From Ferruginibacter sp. (lineage in GTDB: Bacteria; Bacteroidota; Bacteroidia; Chitinophagales; Chitinophagaceae): a stretch of DNA of 33,922 nt. The DNA lies in the NCBI RefSeq assembly GCF_014377975.1, contig NZ_JACMOO010000105.1, positions 1 to 33,922 of the forward strand. The letters are read 5' to 3'. The translations under genes and the position numbers were made by a program. Positions 7,301 to 14,179 of the stretch are shown one piece after another. The notes beneath the pieces are model-generated. The model did no database searches. It was not told the DNA's origin and saw only the letters and a list, made by a program, of their open reading frames with translations. Position 1 is the first letter of the stretch, and each line of letters opens with the position of its first letter.

Positions 7301-8530
7301 TTAAAGTGTTTTTTTAATCCGCTCAATTGCTTCAGCTATTTTTTCTTCGTTGCTGCATAAACTTACTCTTACATACGCATCACCTGCGCTGCCAAAAATA
7401 CCACCGGGTGTAATAAACACACCTGATTCATACAATACTTTATCACTGAGTGCATAGCCATCTTTATACCCTTGCGGAATGGCAGCCCACATAAATAAAC
7501 CTGCCTGGTTTTCATCAAAATTACAGTGCAATAATTGCAGCAATTCAACTACTTTTTTTCTTCTTGTACGGTATAAATTATTTACTTCATCATGAAAGCT
7601 TACCGGCAATTGCAAGGCCTTTGCTGCTGCCAATTGCAATGGTAAAAACATTCCACTATCCATGTTGCTTTTAAAACGCAGCACTTCATCAATTCTTTGT
7701 TTGGCACCTGCCAGTACACCAATTCTCCATCCAGCCATATTGTGGCTCTTGCTCAAACTATTTAATTCAATTGCTACGTCCATTGCACCATCCGTGCTCA
7801 GTAAACTCATTGGCGCATCGTTTAAAATAAAGCTGTATGGATTATCATGTACCAATAAAATATGATGCTTTTTTGCAAAGGCAACCAATTGAATAAACAG
7901 CTCTTTCGTTGGCAGTTGCCCTGTTGGCATTTGAGGATAATTTACAAACATCAGCTTTACATTTTGCAGGTCTGTCGTTTCCAATGTTGCAAAATCGGGA
8001 TACCAGTTATTTTCCTTTGTCAATGTATATTCTACTGCGGTAGCACCTGCAATTTTTAATGCACTTTTATAAGTTGGATAACCGGGGTTTGGAATTAATA
8101 CAAGATCGCCAGGGTTTAAATAAGTCATGCAAATATGCATGATGCCTTCTTTGCTGCCGATTAACGGCAATATTTCAGTTTCAGCATTTAAGGTTACATT
8201 ATACCAATTTTTATACCACACGGCTACTGCATTACGTAAAACGGGGCTGCCTTTATAATTCTGATATCCATGCTGATTGGGCTTCATGGCTTCTTCATGT
8301 AATGTTTGTATCACGTCTGGATGAGGGGGTAAATCAGGACTTCCTATTCCCAAATTAATTATCTGCTTACCTGCCCTGTTCAATTCATCTATTTCTCTTA
8401 ATTTTTGAGAAAAATAGTATTCGCCAATTCCTTCCAGCCGGTTGGCAACAGGCATGTCAATCACTTCACTGGTAAAAGATGCAGTAGTTTTTAATATTGC
8501 TGTTTGGTTTAAAATCGTTTCGTTATTCAT
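7301..8530 (-). CDS. PLP-dependent class I/II aminotransferase, likely aromatic or aspartate type
   Basis: This is a fold-type I aminotransferase. It has NLGIGSPDLPP near residue 59, a GSKEGI cofactor-phosphate region at 125-130, NPGYPTY at 148-154, HDNPYSF with the PLP-ring Asp, and the Schiff-base lysine in SLSKSHNMAGWR at Lys261. The family includes aspartate, aromatic and LL-diaminopimelate aminotransferases, and sequence alone does not fix the substrate. Its place between pheA and tyrA suggests it transaminates phenylpyruvate and 4-hydroxyphenylpyruvate to Phe and Tyr. Homology starts near MPVANRLEGIG, so Met26 (8455) is a possible alternative start. Confidence 0.92.
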   Translation of the reverse strand: MNNETILNQTAILKTTASFTSEVIDMPVANRLEGIGEYYFSQKLREIDELNRAGKQIINLGIGSPDLPPHPDVIQTLHEEAMKPNQHGYQNYKGSPVLRNAVAVWYKNWYNVTLNAETEILPLIGSKEGIMHICMTYLNPGDLVLIPNPGYPTYKSALKIAGATAVEYTLTKENNWYPDFATLETTDLQNVKLMFVNYPQMPTGQLPTKELFIQLVAFAKKHHILLVHDNPYSFILNDAPMSLLSTDGAMDVAIELNSLSKSHNMAGWRIGVLAGAKQRIDEVLRFKSNMDSGMFLPLQLAAAKALQLPVSFHDEVNNLYRTRRKKVVELLQLLHCNFDENQAGLFMWAAIPQGYKDGYALSDKVLYESGVFITPGGIFGSAGDAYVRVSLCSNEEKIAEAIERIKKTL

Positions 8531-8568
8531 TCAGGAATCTATATAACTTATTAAAATTTGTTGCTATT

Positions 8569-9495
8569 TTATTTCTTTGCTTTTATCATTTGTTGAACTT
8601 TTGCAACAGGCGACGGTAAAACTTTACCATTTTTATAGATGCCATATATTTTTATTTCTTCTGTTATGGATTCTACTTTTTTTATCACACTATAAAATTG
8701 TTCAACAGCGTCAAATTCAACATCTGCATGAAAAGAATATTTAAAATCGCTGCCTGGAATAGGAAAAGATTGAAGCTTGCTCAAATTAATACCGGCATCA
8801 GCAATTTTTGCCAATACCTTTACCAAACTTCCTTTTGAATGGTCTGTATGAAAATTAATGGAAGCCTTATTTGCATTCATTATTTCCTTTGTATTCCCAG
8901 ATTTTTGCAATACTAAAAACCGGGTGTAGTTATTCTTTAGCGTATGGATATTAGGAGCAATTATATGTAGATCATAAATTTCTGCCGCCAGTTTGCTTGC
9001 TATGGCTGCCACATGTTTGCTTCTATGTTGATGCACCTGTTTGGCACTTAATGCAGTGTCTTCTTTTTCTACCAACTTCCAGTTGTATTTATCTAAAAAG
9101 CCAAAACATTGCTGAATAGCCATAGGATGAGAATGCACTTCCTTTATATCTGCCAGTTCAACACCTGGGCTTACCATCAGGTGCTGGTTGATCTGTAAAT
9201 AAACTTCTCCAACAATAGTAAGGTTACTTTTTTGCAATAAATTATAATTGGGCAAAATACTGCCGGCAATAGAATTTTCAATAGCCATTACCCCGCCATT
9301 ACTTTTCTTATCATCTCCTGCAATATCTACTACTTCTTTAAAAGTTGAACAACAAATTACTTCAACTGATTTACCATAAAAGTTCCTCGCAGCCTCCTGA
9401 TGAAAACATCCCTCAAACCCTTGTATGGACACTTTATGGTTGATTCCATTTTTAGCATTTTCTTTTACATTCACAGAATTGTACTGATAACTCAT
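8569..9495 (-). CDS. pheA: Prephenate dehydratase with C-terminal ACT domain
   Basis: PheA dehydrates and decarboxylates prephenate to phenylpyruvate, the committed step to phenylalanine. The catalytic domain (about residues 21-197) shows AIENSIAGSI at 71-80 and NNYTRFLVL with the catalytic TRF at 191-193. An ACT domain follows at about 211-288. Its first ligand motif is close to the canonical GALV (GSLV at 222-225), but the second, normally ESRP, reads QSFP at 242-245, so phenylalanine feedback may be altered. It is the first structural gene of the operon, starting about 50 nt after the attenuator terminator. Confidence 0.95.
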   Translation of the reverse strand: MSYQYNSVNVKENAKNGINHKVSIQGFEGCFHQEAARNFYGKSVEVICCSTFKEVVDIAGDDKKSNGGVMAIENSIAGSILPNYNLLQKSNLTIVGEVYLQINQHLMVSPGVELADIKEVHSHPMAIQQCFGFLDKYNWKLVEKEDTALSAKQVHQHRSKHVAAIASKLAAEIYDLHIIAPNIHTLKNNYTRFLVLQKSGNTKEIMNANKASINFHTDHSKGSLVKVLAKIADAGINLSKLQSFPIPGSDFKYSFHADVEFDAVEQFYSVIKKVESITEEIKIYGIYKNGKVLPSPVAKVQQMIKAKK

Positions 9496-9540
9496 TTCAA
9501 ACTTATTTTTTTAATTGCTCTTATTTAGAAAGGTTTATAA

Positions 9541-9570
9541 ACAAAAATCCCGACCTATTTAGCCGGGATT
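9541..9570 (-). terminator. Attenuator terminator of the aromatic operon
   Basis: Read on the minus strand, 9570-9546 forms a 9-bp stem (arms AATCCCGGC and GTCGGGATT, one G-U pair) with a seven-base loop. It is followed at once by a TTTGT run that makes GGGATTTTTG. It lies between the leader peptide and pheA, so it can only act on transcripts that have passed the leader. Its upstream arm (9564-9570) is also the right arm of the antiterminator, so the two structures exclude each other. The plus strand also carries a T-run after the hairpin, but no plus-strand gene enters it. Confidence 0.88.
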
Positions 9571-9658
9571 CTTTTTATGTTAATCTGTTTTTATTTTTTC
9601 AGTACTTAACAAAAGACTCCCGTTCTATTTTTAAAATAGAAACTAAAATAAAATCGGG
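9564..9658 (-). promoter_or_regulatory. Antiterminator and pause hairpin of a Phe/Tyr attenuator
   Basis: In RNA sense (minus strand), CGGGAGTCTTTT (9622-9611) pairs with AAAAGAATCCCG (9575-9564) at 11 of 12 positions. This antiterminator would destroy the terminator at 9546-9570. The competing upstream structure pairs TTCTATTTT (9641-9633) with AAAATAGAA (9631-9623), and CCCG near 9658 with CGGG, which hides the antiterminator arm. The Phe/Tyr codon run of the leader lies over the upstream arm of this pause hairpin. A ribosome stalled there would free the antiterminator arm, so read-through is expected when charged Phe- or Tyr-tRNA is scarce. The pairing is seen; the regulation is inferred from classical attenuators. 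Confidence 0.85.
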
Positions 9659-9680
9659 CGTTAATTGTTGCTGTTATCAT
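9606..9680 (-). CDS. Phe/Tyr-rich leader peptide of the aromatic operon (24 aa)
   Basis: This is a short ORF with an ATG at 9680 and a TAA at 9608-9606. It encodes 24 residues starting MITATINAR, followed by the run FYFSFYF and ending TGVFC. Seven of 24 residues are Phe or Tyr (five Phe, two Tyr), and six of them fall within seven consecutive codons; there is no Trp. It sits exactly where a leader peptide is needed, over the upstream arm of the pause hairpin and ahead of the antiterminator and terminator. The closest functional analogue is the pheL leader of enterobacteria, with no sequence similarity implied. It senses charging of tRNA-Phe and tRNA-Tyr rather than having a function as a peptide. 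Confidence 0.85.
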   Translation of the reverse strand: MITATINARFYFSFYFKNRTGVFC

Positions 9681-9688
9681 TTGAAAGT

Positions 9689-9718
9689 CGAAAATAGGCC
9701 AATAATTTGAATAACCAA
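9689..9718 (-). promoter_or_regulatory. Probable promoter of the aromatic operon
   Basis: On the minus strand TTG (9718-9716) is followed after 19 nt by TATTTTCG (9696-9689), which matches the Bacteroidota -7 element TAnnTTTG at five of its six fixed bases. Spacing agrees with the clearer promoter in front of mutS in this window (20 nt). The leader ATG is only 8 nt downstream, so the leader mRNA would be almost leaderless. Confidence 0.45.
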
Positions 9719-9804
9719 TAATTTTTCAATAAATATTGCGATAGTTTGAAAAATAATCATGAAACTATGCTATTGCTTTAATTTTTTTTACAGGAAAAAT
9801 AGTT

Positions 9805-9834
9805 AAAAAGTAGACGCCCCTAAGAATAGGGGCG
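9805..9834 (-). terminator. Terminator of the small lipoprotein gene
   Basis: A perfect 8-bp GC-rich stem (CGCCCCTA/TAGGGGCG, 9815-9834) with a 4-nt loop is followed on the minus strand by GTCTACTTTTTAAC. It lies about 100 nt downstream of the small lipoprotein gene and upstream of the aromatic promoter, so it separates the two minus-strand transcription units. Confidence 0.75.
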
Positions 9835-9934
9835 ACTTTAACGATTGCTTGCCATATGAAAATCTTTATATAGAACCGGTATTTAAAGGCTAACAATCAA
9901 GTATCCGGTTATAGAATTTCTTAGTTGAATTAAT

Positions 9935-10141
9935 TTATTTGTTCATTTTCTTCGCAGCAGTATCCATTTTAGCTGCAGCACTATCCATTTTCTTAGCAGC
10001 AGTATCCATAGCAGGAGTCGCAGCTTTGATTGAATCAGCAGTTTTTGCAGAATCAATAGAGTTTGTTGCAGGTGTTTGAGTTGCGTTGTTGCAAGCTGTA
10101 AAAGAAGCTGCGATAGCGAATACGAAAAGTACTTTTTTCAT
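9935..10141 (-). CDS. Small heptad-repeat lipoprotein
   Basis: This is a 68-aa predicted lipoprotein. It has a Lys-Lys start, a hydrophobic segment, and a lipobox SFTAC with the lipidated Cys at residue 17. The mature part of about 52 residues is Ala-, Thr-, Lys- and Asp-rich. It ends in three heptads (MDTAAKK, MDSAAAK, MDTAAKK) followed by MNK, so the last residue is Lys. A repeating Met/Ala pattern of this kind suggests an amphipathic helix or coiled coil at the outer or inner membrane face. I recognise no named family. The gene is divergent from the ECF sigma factor gene across 134 nt and has its own terminator. Confidence 0.85.
   Translation of the reverse strand: MKKVLFVFAIAASFTACNNATQTPATNSIDSAKTADSIKAATPAMDTAAKKMDSAAAKMDTAAKKMNK
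9947..10009 (-). repeat. Three tandem 21-bp units coding MD(T/S)AA(K/A)K
   Basis: Three head-to-tail 21-bp units (10009-9989, 9988-9968, 9967-9947) encode the three heptads at the C-terminus of the small lipoprotein. They differ by only a few bases, which indicates recent duplication or gene conversion. Slippage could change the repeat number without breaking the reading frame. Confidence 0.8.
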
Positions 10142-10275
10142 TTTTTGAGTTTTAATTTGTTTATTTATACTTCATAATACCTGCAGACAAAAAAGGTAAC
10201 CCAACTTTTTTTAAAATATTTTTTTTCGTTGCTTTGGGTTACTATTGCAGCCAATAACGTATTAAAACACGACTG

Positions 10276-10839
10276 GTGAGTACAATAGAACAAGATCAAT
10301 CATTATTAAAGGGATTAGCAGAAAACGATAAAAAGTCTATTGAAACTATCTATCGTCAAAATTATTCCATGATCCAGGCTTTTGTAATAAATAACAGTGG
10401 TTCTGCAGATGATGCCCGTGATATTTTTCAGGAAGCAATGGTAGTGTTGTTTGAAAAGTCGAAGTTGGCAGAATTTTTATTGAGTTGCCAGCTTAAAACA
10501 TATATCTACTCTATTTGCAGAAGGTTGTGGCTTAAAAGGCTTCAGCAATTGAGCAAGTTTAGTTCCCAACTTGAAAGTTTGGAGGAAACTGTACCGGTAG
10601 AAGAAGAAATTGAAGAGCATGAAAAGATAAATGACGATTTTATTTTGATGGAATACGCCATGGGTAAAATTGGAGAGCCTTGTAAAAGTTTACTGGACGC
10701 TTACTATGTAAAAAAAAGGAATATGCTTGAAATTGCCGGAGAATTTGGATATACCAACGCTGATAACGCCAAAACACAGAAGTACAAGTGTTTAGTTAGA
10801 TTGAAAAAAATATTTTTTGCACAATATAAAAACGCATAA
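10276..10839 (+). CDS. ECF-type RNA polymerase sigma factor
   Basis: This is a 187-aa sigma-70 family protein of the extracytoplasmic function type. Region 2 spans about residues 18-90, with IYRQNYSMIQAF and SADDARDIFQEAMVVLFEKS, the typical core-binding block. Region 4 is near the C-terminus with LLDAYYVKKRNMLEIAGEF and a helix-turn-helix ending in KTQKYKCLVRLKK. An acidic linker (ETVPVEEEIEEHEK) joins the two. The start is a GTG at 10276; no ATG lies in the right place. Its stop is 5 nt before the gene for the anti-sigma/protease fusion, so the two form an operon. It would direct transcription of an envelope-stress or similar regulon. Confidence 0.93.
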   Translation: MSTIEQDQSLLKGLAENDKKSIETIYRQNYSMIQAFVINNSGSADDARDIFQEAMVVLFEKSKLAEFLLSCQLKTYIYSICRRLWLKRLQQLSKFSSQLESLEETVPVEEEIEEHEKINDDFILMEYAMGKIGEPCKSLLDAYYVKKRNMLEIAGEFGYTNADNAKTQKYKCLVRLKKIFFAQYKNA

Positions 10840-10844
10840 TTAAA

Positions 10845-11945
10845 ATGGAAGATATTTTAGTTTTAGAAGATGTTGAGCGTTATCTGAATGGCGAAATGAG
10901 CCAGGAGGAAATAGCAATTTTTGACGATCGTCGTAAAAAAAATACGGATCTCGATCAACTGGTAGTAGAACATGCCTATTTTTTACAGGGGTTGGATACA
11001 TACAGTACTTTTAAGTCTTTTAAACATTCATTACAGGAAGTAGAATCTACACTTTCCGGTGAAGGTTTATTTGCAGCACCTGCCCTTACTGGTAAAGCCA
11101 AAGTAATAAATTTATGGAACAAGTATAAACGTAGCATGGCGGTTGCTGCTTCCATGGCAGGTTTTATTTCTTTACTTACTCTTGGGCTAATGATAACTTA
11201 TACCAAAAAATATGGCAATGAAAATTACGTTGCACTTGTAAAAGAAATAACAAAAACTAACAGAGAAGTAATATTTTTAAAAAGTAAAAACAGCTTGCCT
11301 GCAATAACACAGAAACCTGAACCTAAAGTAGATTTTCGGGGAACCGGGTTTTTAATTGATGGCAAGGGGTACCTGGTTACCAACGCCCATGTTATTAATA
11401 AAATGAAAAATATTTATATTGAAAATACCAAGGGTCAGTATTACAATGCGGTGTCTGTGTTAACCGATAACACAGTTGATCTGGCAATTTTAAAAATCAA
11501 TGATACTTCTTTTAAAGCGGTAACCAACTTGCCTTACAGCATTAAAAAAAATAATTCCGATTTGGGTGAACAATTTTTTACATTGGGTTTTCCACGAAAT
11601 GAAATTGTTTATGGCGAAGGATATGTGAGTGCTAAGTCAGGCAATGACGGAGATACTACTTCTTACCAGTTAACAGTATCGGCCAATCCTGGTAACAGTG
11701 GTGGCCCGGTTATAAATCGTAACGGAGAAATTATTGGTATTATTACTGCCAAAGATTCAAAAGCTGATGGTGTGGTATATGCAGTGAAATCGAAAAATAT
11801 TTTTAAACTGCTGGATAAAGTAAAAGAAAAAAACGAAAAATATTCACTTATAAAGACGCCTGCAAATGCAAATTTAAAAGGATTGGAAAGAGTACAACAG
11901 GTTAAAAAAATGGAAGATTTTGTGTACATGGTTGTTGGTAACTAA
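10845..11945 (+). CDS. Anti-sigma-like domain fused through one TM helix to a trypsin-like protease
   Basis: This 366-aa protein has three parts. Residues 1-90, with VERYLNGEMSQEEIAIFDDRR near the start, resemble the cytoplasmic region of Bacteroidota anti-sigma factors. Residues about 97-119 form a single membrane helix. Residues about 160-325 are a trypsin/HtrA-fold protease with TNAHVI (His182), VDLAIL (Asp212) and GNSGGPV (Ser285), so the catalytic triad looks complete. No PDZ domain follows; the tail of about 40 residues is unassigned. Topology would put the N-terminus in the cytoplasm and the protease in the periplasm. It follows the ECF sigma gene by 5 nt, and a terminator follows it. 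Control of the sigma factor is inferred from context. Confidence 0.88.
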   Translation: MEDILVLEDVERYLNGEMSQEEIAIFDDRRKKNTDLDQLVVEHAYFLQGLDTYSTFKSFKHSLQEVESTLSGEGLFAAPALTGKAKVINLWNKYKRSMAVAASMAGFISLLTLGLMITYTKKYGNENYVALVKEITKTNREVIFLKSKNSLPAITQKPEPKVDFRGTGFLIDGKGYLVTNAHVINKMKNIYIENTKGQYYNAVSVLTDNTVDLAILKINDTSFKAVTNLPYSIKKNNSDLGEQFFTLGFPRNEIVYGEGYVSAKSGNDGDTTSYQLTVSANPGNSGGPVINRNGEIIGIITAKDSKADGVVYAVKSKNIFKLLDKVKEKNEKYSLIKTPANANLKGLERVQQVKKMEDFVYMVVGN

Positions 11946-11969
11946 AAAATTAAATCCCTAAAATAAAAA

Positions 11970-11998
11970 GGCGTCCTTGTTGCAAAGGGCGCTTTTTT
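11970..11998 (+). terminator. Rho-independent terminator after the sigma/protease operon
   Basis: A 9-bp stem with two G-U pairs (arms GGCGTCCTT and AAGGGCGCT, loop GTTGCA) is followed by TTTTTT. It starts 25 nt after the stop of the protease gene, so the two-gene operon ends here. The remaining spacer to 12184 is AT-rich and holds nothing I recognise. Confidence 0.85.
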
Positions 11999-12184
11999 AT
12001 TTTAGCAGGTAAATGCTTTTCCGAATAAAAAAATAATGGTTATTACTCAGGTAAACTATCAATCATTGGCCATTTTTAAATAATACCAATCTGCATTTTA
12101 ACCTGGCTCAAAACCTTCAAATAAAATACTTTACACTTTGTTTATAAAATATTTTATTTAAAAATAAGGCACCCTATAAAAAAA

Positions 12185-13087
12185 TTAAGCCCATAAATTG
12201 GATGGATATTCTCCATCAGTTACCAGCTTGTCGACGCTGGCCTTCACTTCGGGAGCATCTTCTTTGTACGTTACCCCAAACCATTGCGCAGAAGTAGGTA
12301 TTACTTTTACATTGCCTTCTTTATTTTTCACCACTTTATCTACCACCAGCGGGATAAAAAATTCGCCTTTTGGATTATGTAATTCCCTGTCTAAAAATTC
12401 CCCGAAATAATTTTCGCTTTGTGTGATAAAATTAGGAGAAAATGCGAAAAAATTCATACTCACACTAGAATCTTCACTTACTTCATGCAACCCCTTTTCA
12501 TCTTCATAAGTAATGATACCCTGCTCATTCCGGTAAATATTTGTACGCTCATTTATATCAACCAGGTTACCCTCTTCATCCACATTGCAAACACCGCGGC
12601 TTACACTACCATTGTCGCTTAAGGTTTTCTTTAACTCATATCCAATGATAGCATAATTATCTTTCGACACTTTTGCAGTTAAAAAACTTACAGCTTTTTC
12701 AAATCCATCCCGGCCATAAAAATCATCCGCATTTATAACAGCGAAGGGTTCCTTCACTATATCTTTACAACAAAGCACAGCGTGTGCAGTGCCCCATGGC
12801 TTTTTCCTTTCCGCTGGTATCTGCCGGTTACCAACAAATTTTGACAGTTCCTGAAACGCAAATTCAACTTCAATTTTACCATTTAGTTTAGCAGCAAAAT
12901 TGTCTTTAAACATATCCAGAAACTCTTCGCGGATAATAAACACAACTTTGCCAAATCCTGCACGGATTGCATCATAAATAGAATACTCCATGATGGTTTC
13001 CCCGCTTGGGCCAAAACCCTGAACCTGTTTCATACTGCCGTAACGGCTGGCCATTCCTGCCGCTAATATTACCAAAGTTGGTTTCAT
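12185..13087 (-). CDS. Sugar-1-phosphate nucleotidyltransferase
   Basis: This is a cytoplasmic GT-A-fold nucleotidyltransferase that joins a sugar-1-phosphate to an NTP. The N-terminal nucleotide-binding signature LAAGMASRYGSMKQ is at residues 8-21. VINADDFYGRDGF near residue 115 carries the metal-binding Asp residues. A central GSVSRGVCNVD segment and the C-terminal KGEFFIPLVVDK block complete the family pattern. Length is 300 aa. Relatives are annotated as glucose-1-phosphate thymidylyl- or uridylyltransferases, or partners of a sugar kinase; the exact sugar and base cannot be read here, and no kinase gene is next to it. It is divergent from the ACC deaminase-like gene. Confidence 0.9.
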   Translation of the reverse strand: MKPTLVILAAGMASRYGSMKQVQGFGPSGETIMEYSIYDAIRAGFGKVVFIIREEFLDMFKDNFAAKLNGKIEVEFAFQELSKFVGNRQIPAERKKPWGTAHAVLCCKDIVKEPFAVINADDFYGRDGFEKAVSFLTAKVSKDNYAIIGYELKKTLSDNGSVSRGVCNVDEEGNLVDINERTNIYRNEQGIITYEDEKGLHEVSEDSSVSMNFFAFSPNFITQSENYFGEFLDRELHNPKGEFFIPLVVDKVVKNKEGNVKVIPTSAQWFGVTYKEDAPEVKASVDKLVTDGEYPSNLWA

Positions 13088-13180
13088 CTTTTATTAAATT
13101 TGTTCCTGCTTATAACAGGAGGTGTAGGAATTGTAATTTAATGTTATCTAAAACATCCCAGTAACTAACATTGAATTATA

Positions 13181-13211
13181 TTGTTATGGCGAAAATAATC
13201 TAATAGCTTTA
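13181..13211 (+). promoter_or_regulatory. Promoter of the ACC deaminase-like gene
   Basis: TTG (13181-13183), a 20-nt spacer and TAGCTTTA (13204-13211) match the Bacteroidota pattern TTG - TAnnTTTG with one mismatch. The ATG follows 4 nt later at 13216, so the transcript would have a very short leader. Confidence 0.5.
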
Positions 13212-13215
13212 TAAA

Positions 13216-14112
13216 ATGCTTTTTGACATTGCAAATATTTCACGTGACGTTATTGCAAACGATTGCCTCACTAAAAAAAAAGTAAGCCTGCACATTTTAA
13301 GACTTGATAAAGTTCATCCGGTTGTTTCGGGTAATAAACTGTTTAAGCTGCATTATTTTTTACAGGATGCGTTGACATACTCACTGCCCGGTATAATTAC
13401 ATTTGGCGGAGCGTATTCCAATCACCTGGTGGCAACGGCATACGCCTGTAAAAGCGCCGGGCTAAAATGCATTGGTTTGGTGAGAGGAGAAAAGCCGGCA
13501 ATCCTGTCTTCTACTCTAAAGGCTTGTATGGAGTATGACATGCAACTACATTTTTTACCAAGAGCAATTTATGCTAAAAAGGATACCGCAGATTTTGTTG
13601 AAAGTTTTACCGATAAATGGAAAAAATATGGTTGGGTGCCTGAAGGAGGCTACCATCCAAAAGGAGCGGCAGGCGCAGCTTTGATAACTGAATTGATTGA
13701 TGATAGTACTACTCATATTTGTAGCGCATTGGGTACGGTTACCACACTGGCTGGGTTAATTACCGGTGCTAAAAAACACCAGCAGGTAATTGGAATACCC
13801 GTATTAAAAGGCATGACCGATATTGATGAAAGAGTTGAATACTTAACAAACAAAACCGGCACTTATCAATTAATGAATGAATATCATTTTGGTGGCTATG
13901 CAAAAAAAACACCGGCATTAATACAGTTCATGAACAACCTGTATAAACAAAATAACATCCCCACAGATTTTGTATATACAGCAAAAATGATGTTTGCAGT
14001 GATGGACAATATTGAAAAAGATTTTTTTCCTCCTGGCAGTATAATCACCTGCCTTCACACAGGTGGTTTACAGGGCAATTCGTCTTTACCAGCCGGAACT
14101 TTAATTTTCTAA
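13216..14112 (+). CDS. ACC deaminase / D-cysteine desulfhydrase family PLP enzyme
   Basis: This is a fold-type II PLP enzyme of the ACC deaminase/D-cysteine desulfhydrase family, which breaks 1-aminocyclopropane-1-carboxylate or D-cysteine to a keto acid and ammonia. The lysine that holds PLP is in SGNKLFKL (Lys41). FGGAYSNHLVATAYA at about 63-77 is the following conserved block, and LGTVTTLAGL is the glycine- and threonine-rich phosphate cup. At 298 aa it is a little shorter than classical ACC deaminases (about 340 aa), which favours the desulfhydrase-like branch. Physiological substrate is undecided. It has its own promoter and no obvious operon partner. Confidence 0.87.
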   Translation: MLFDIANISRDVIANDCLTKKKVSLHILRLDKVHPVVSGNKLFKLHYFLQDALTYSLPGIITFGGAYSNHLVATAYACKSAGLKCIGLVRGEKPAILSSTLKACMEYDMQLHFLPRAIYAKKDTADFVESFTDKWKKYGWVPEGGYHPKGAAGAALITELIDDSTTHICSALGTVTTLAGLITGAKKHQQVIGIPVLKGMTDIDERVEYLTNKTGTYQLMNEYHFGGYAKKTPALIQFMNNLYKQNNIPTDFVYTAKMMFAVMDNIEKDFFPPGSIITCLHTGGLQGNSSLPAGTLIF

Positions 14113-14179
14113 TTTCATTTAACAGCTTGTTATCTTTACCAATCATACATTTGATCTCCTCCTGCTTCCAAAAAAAGTT

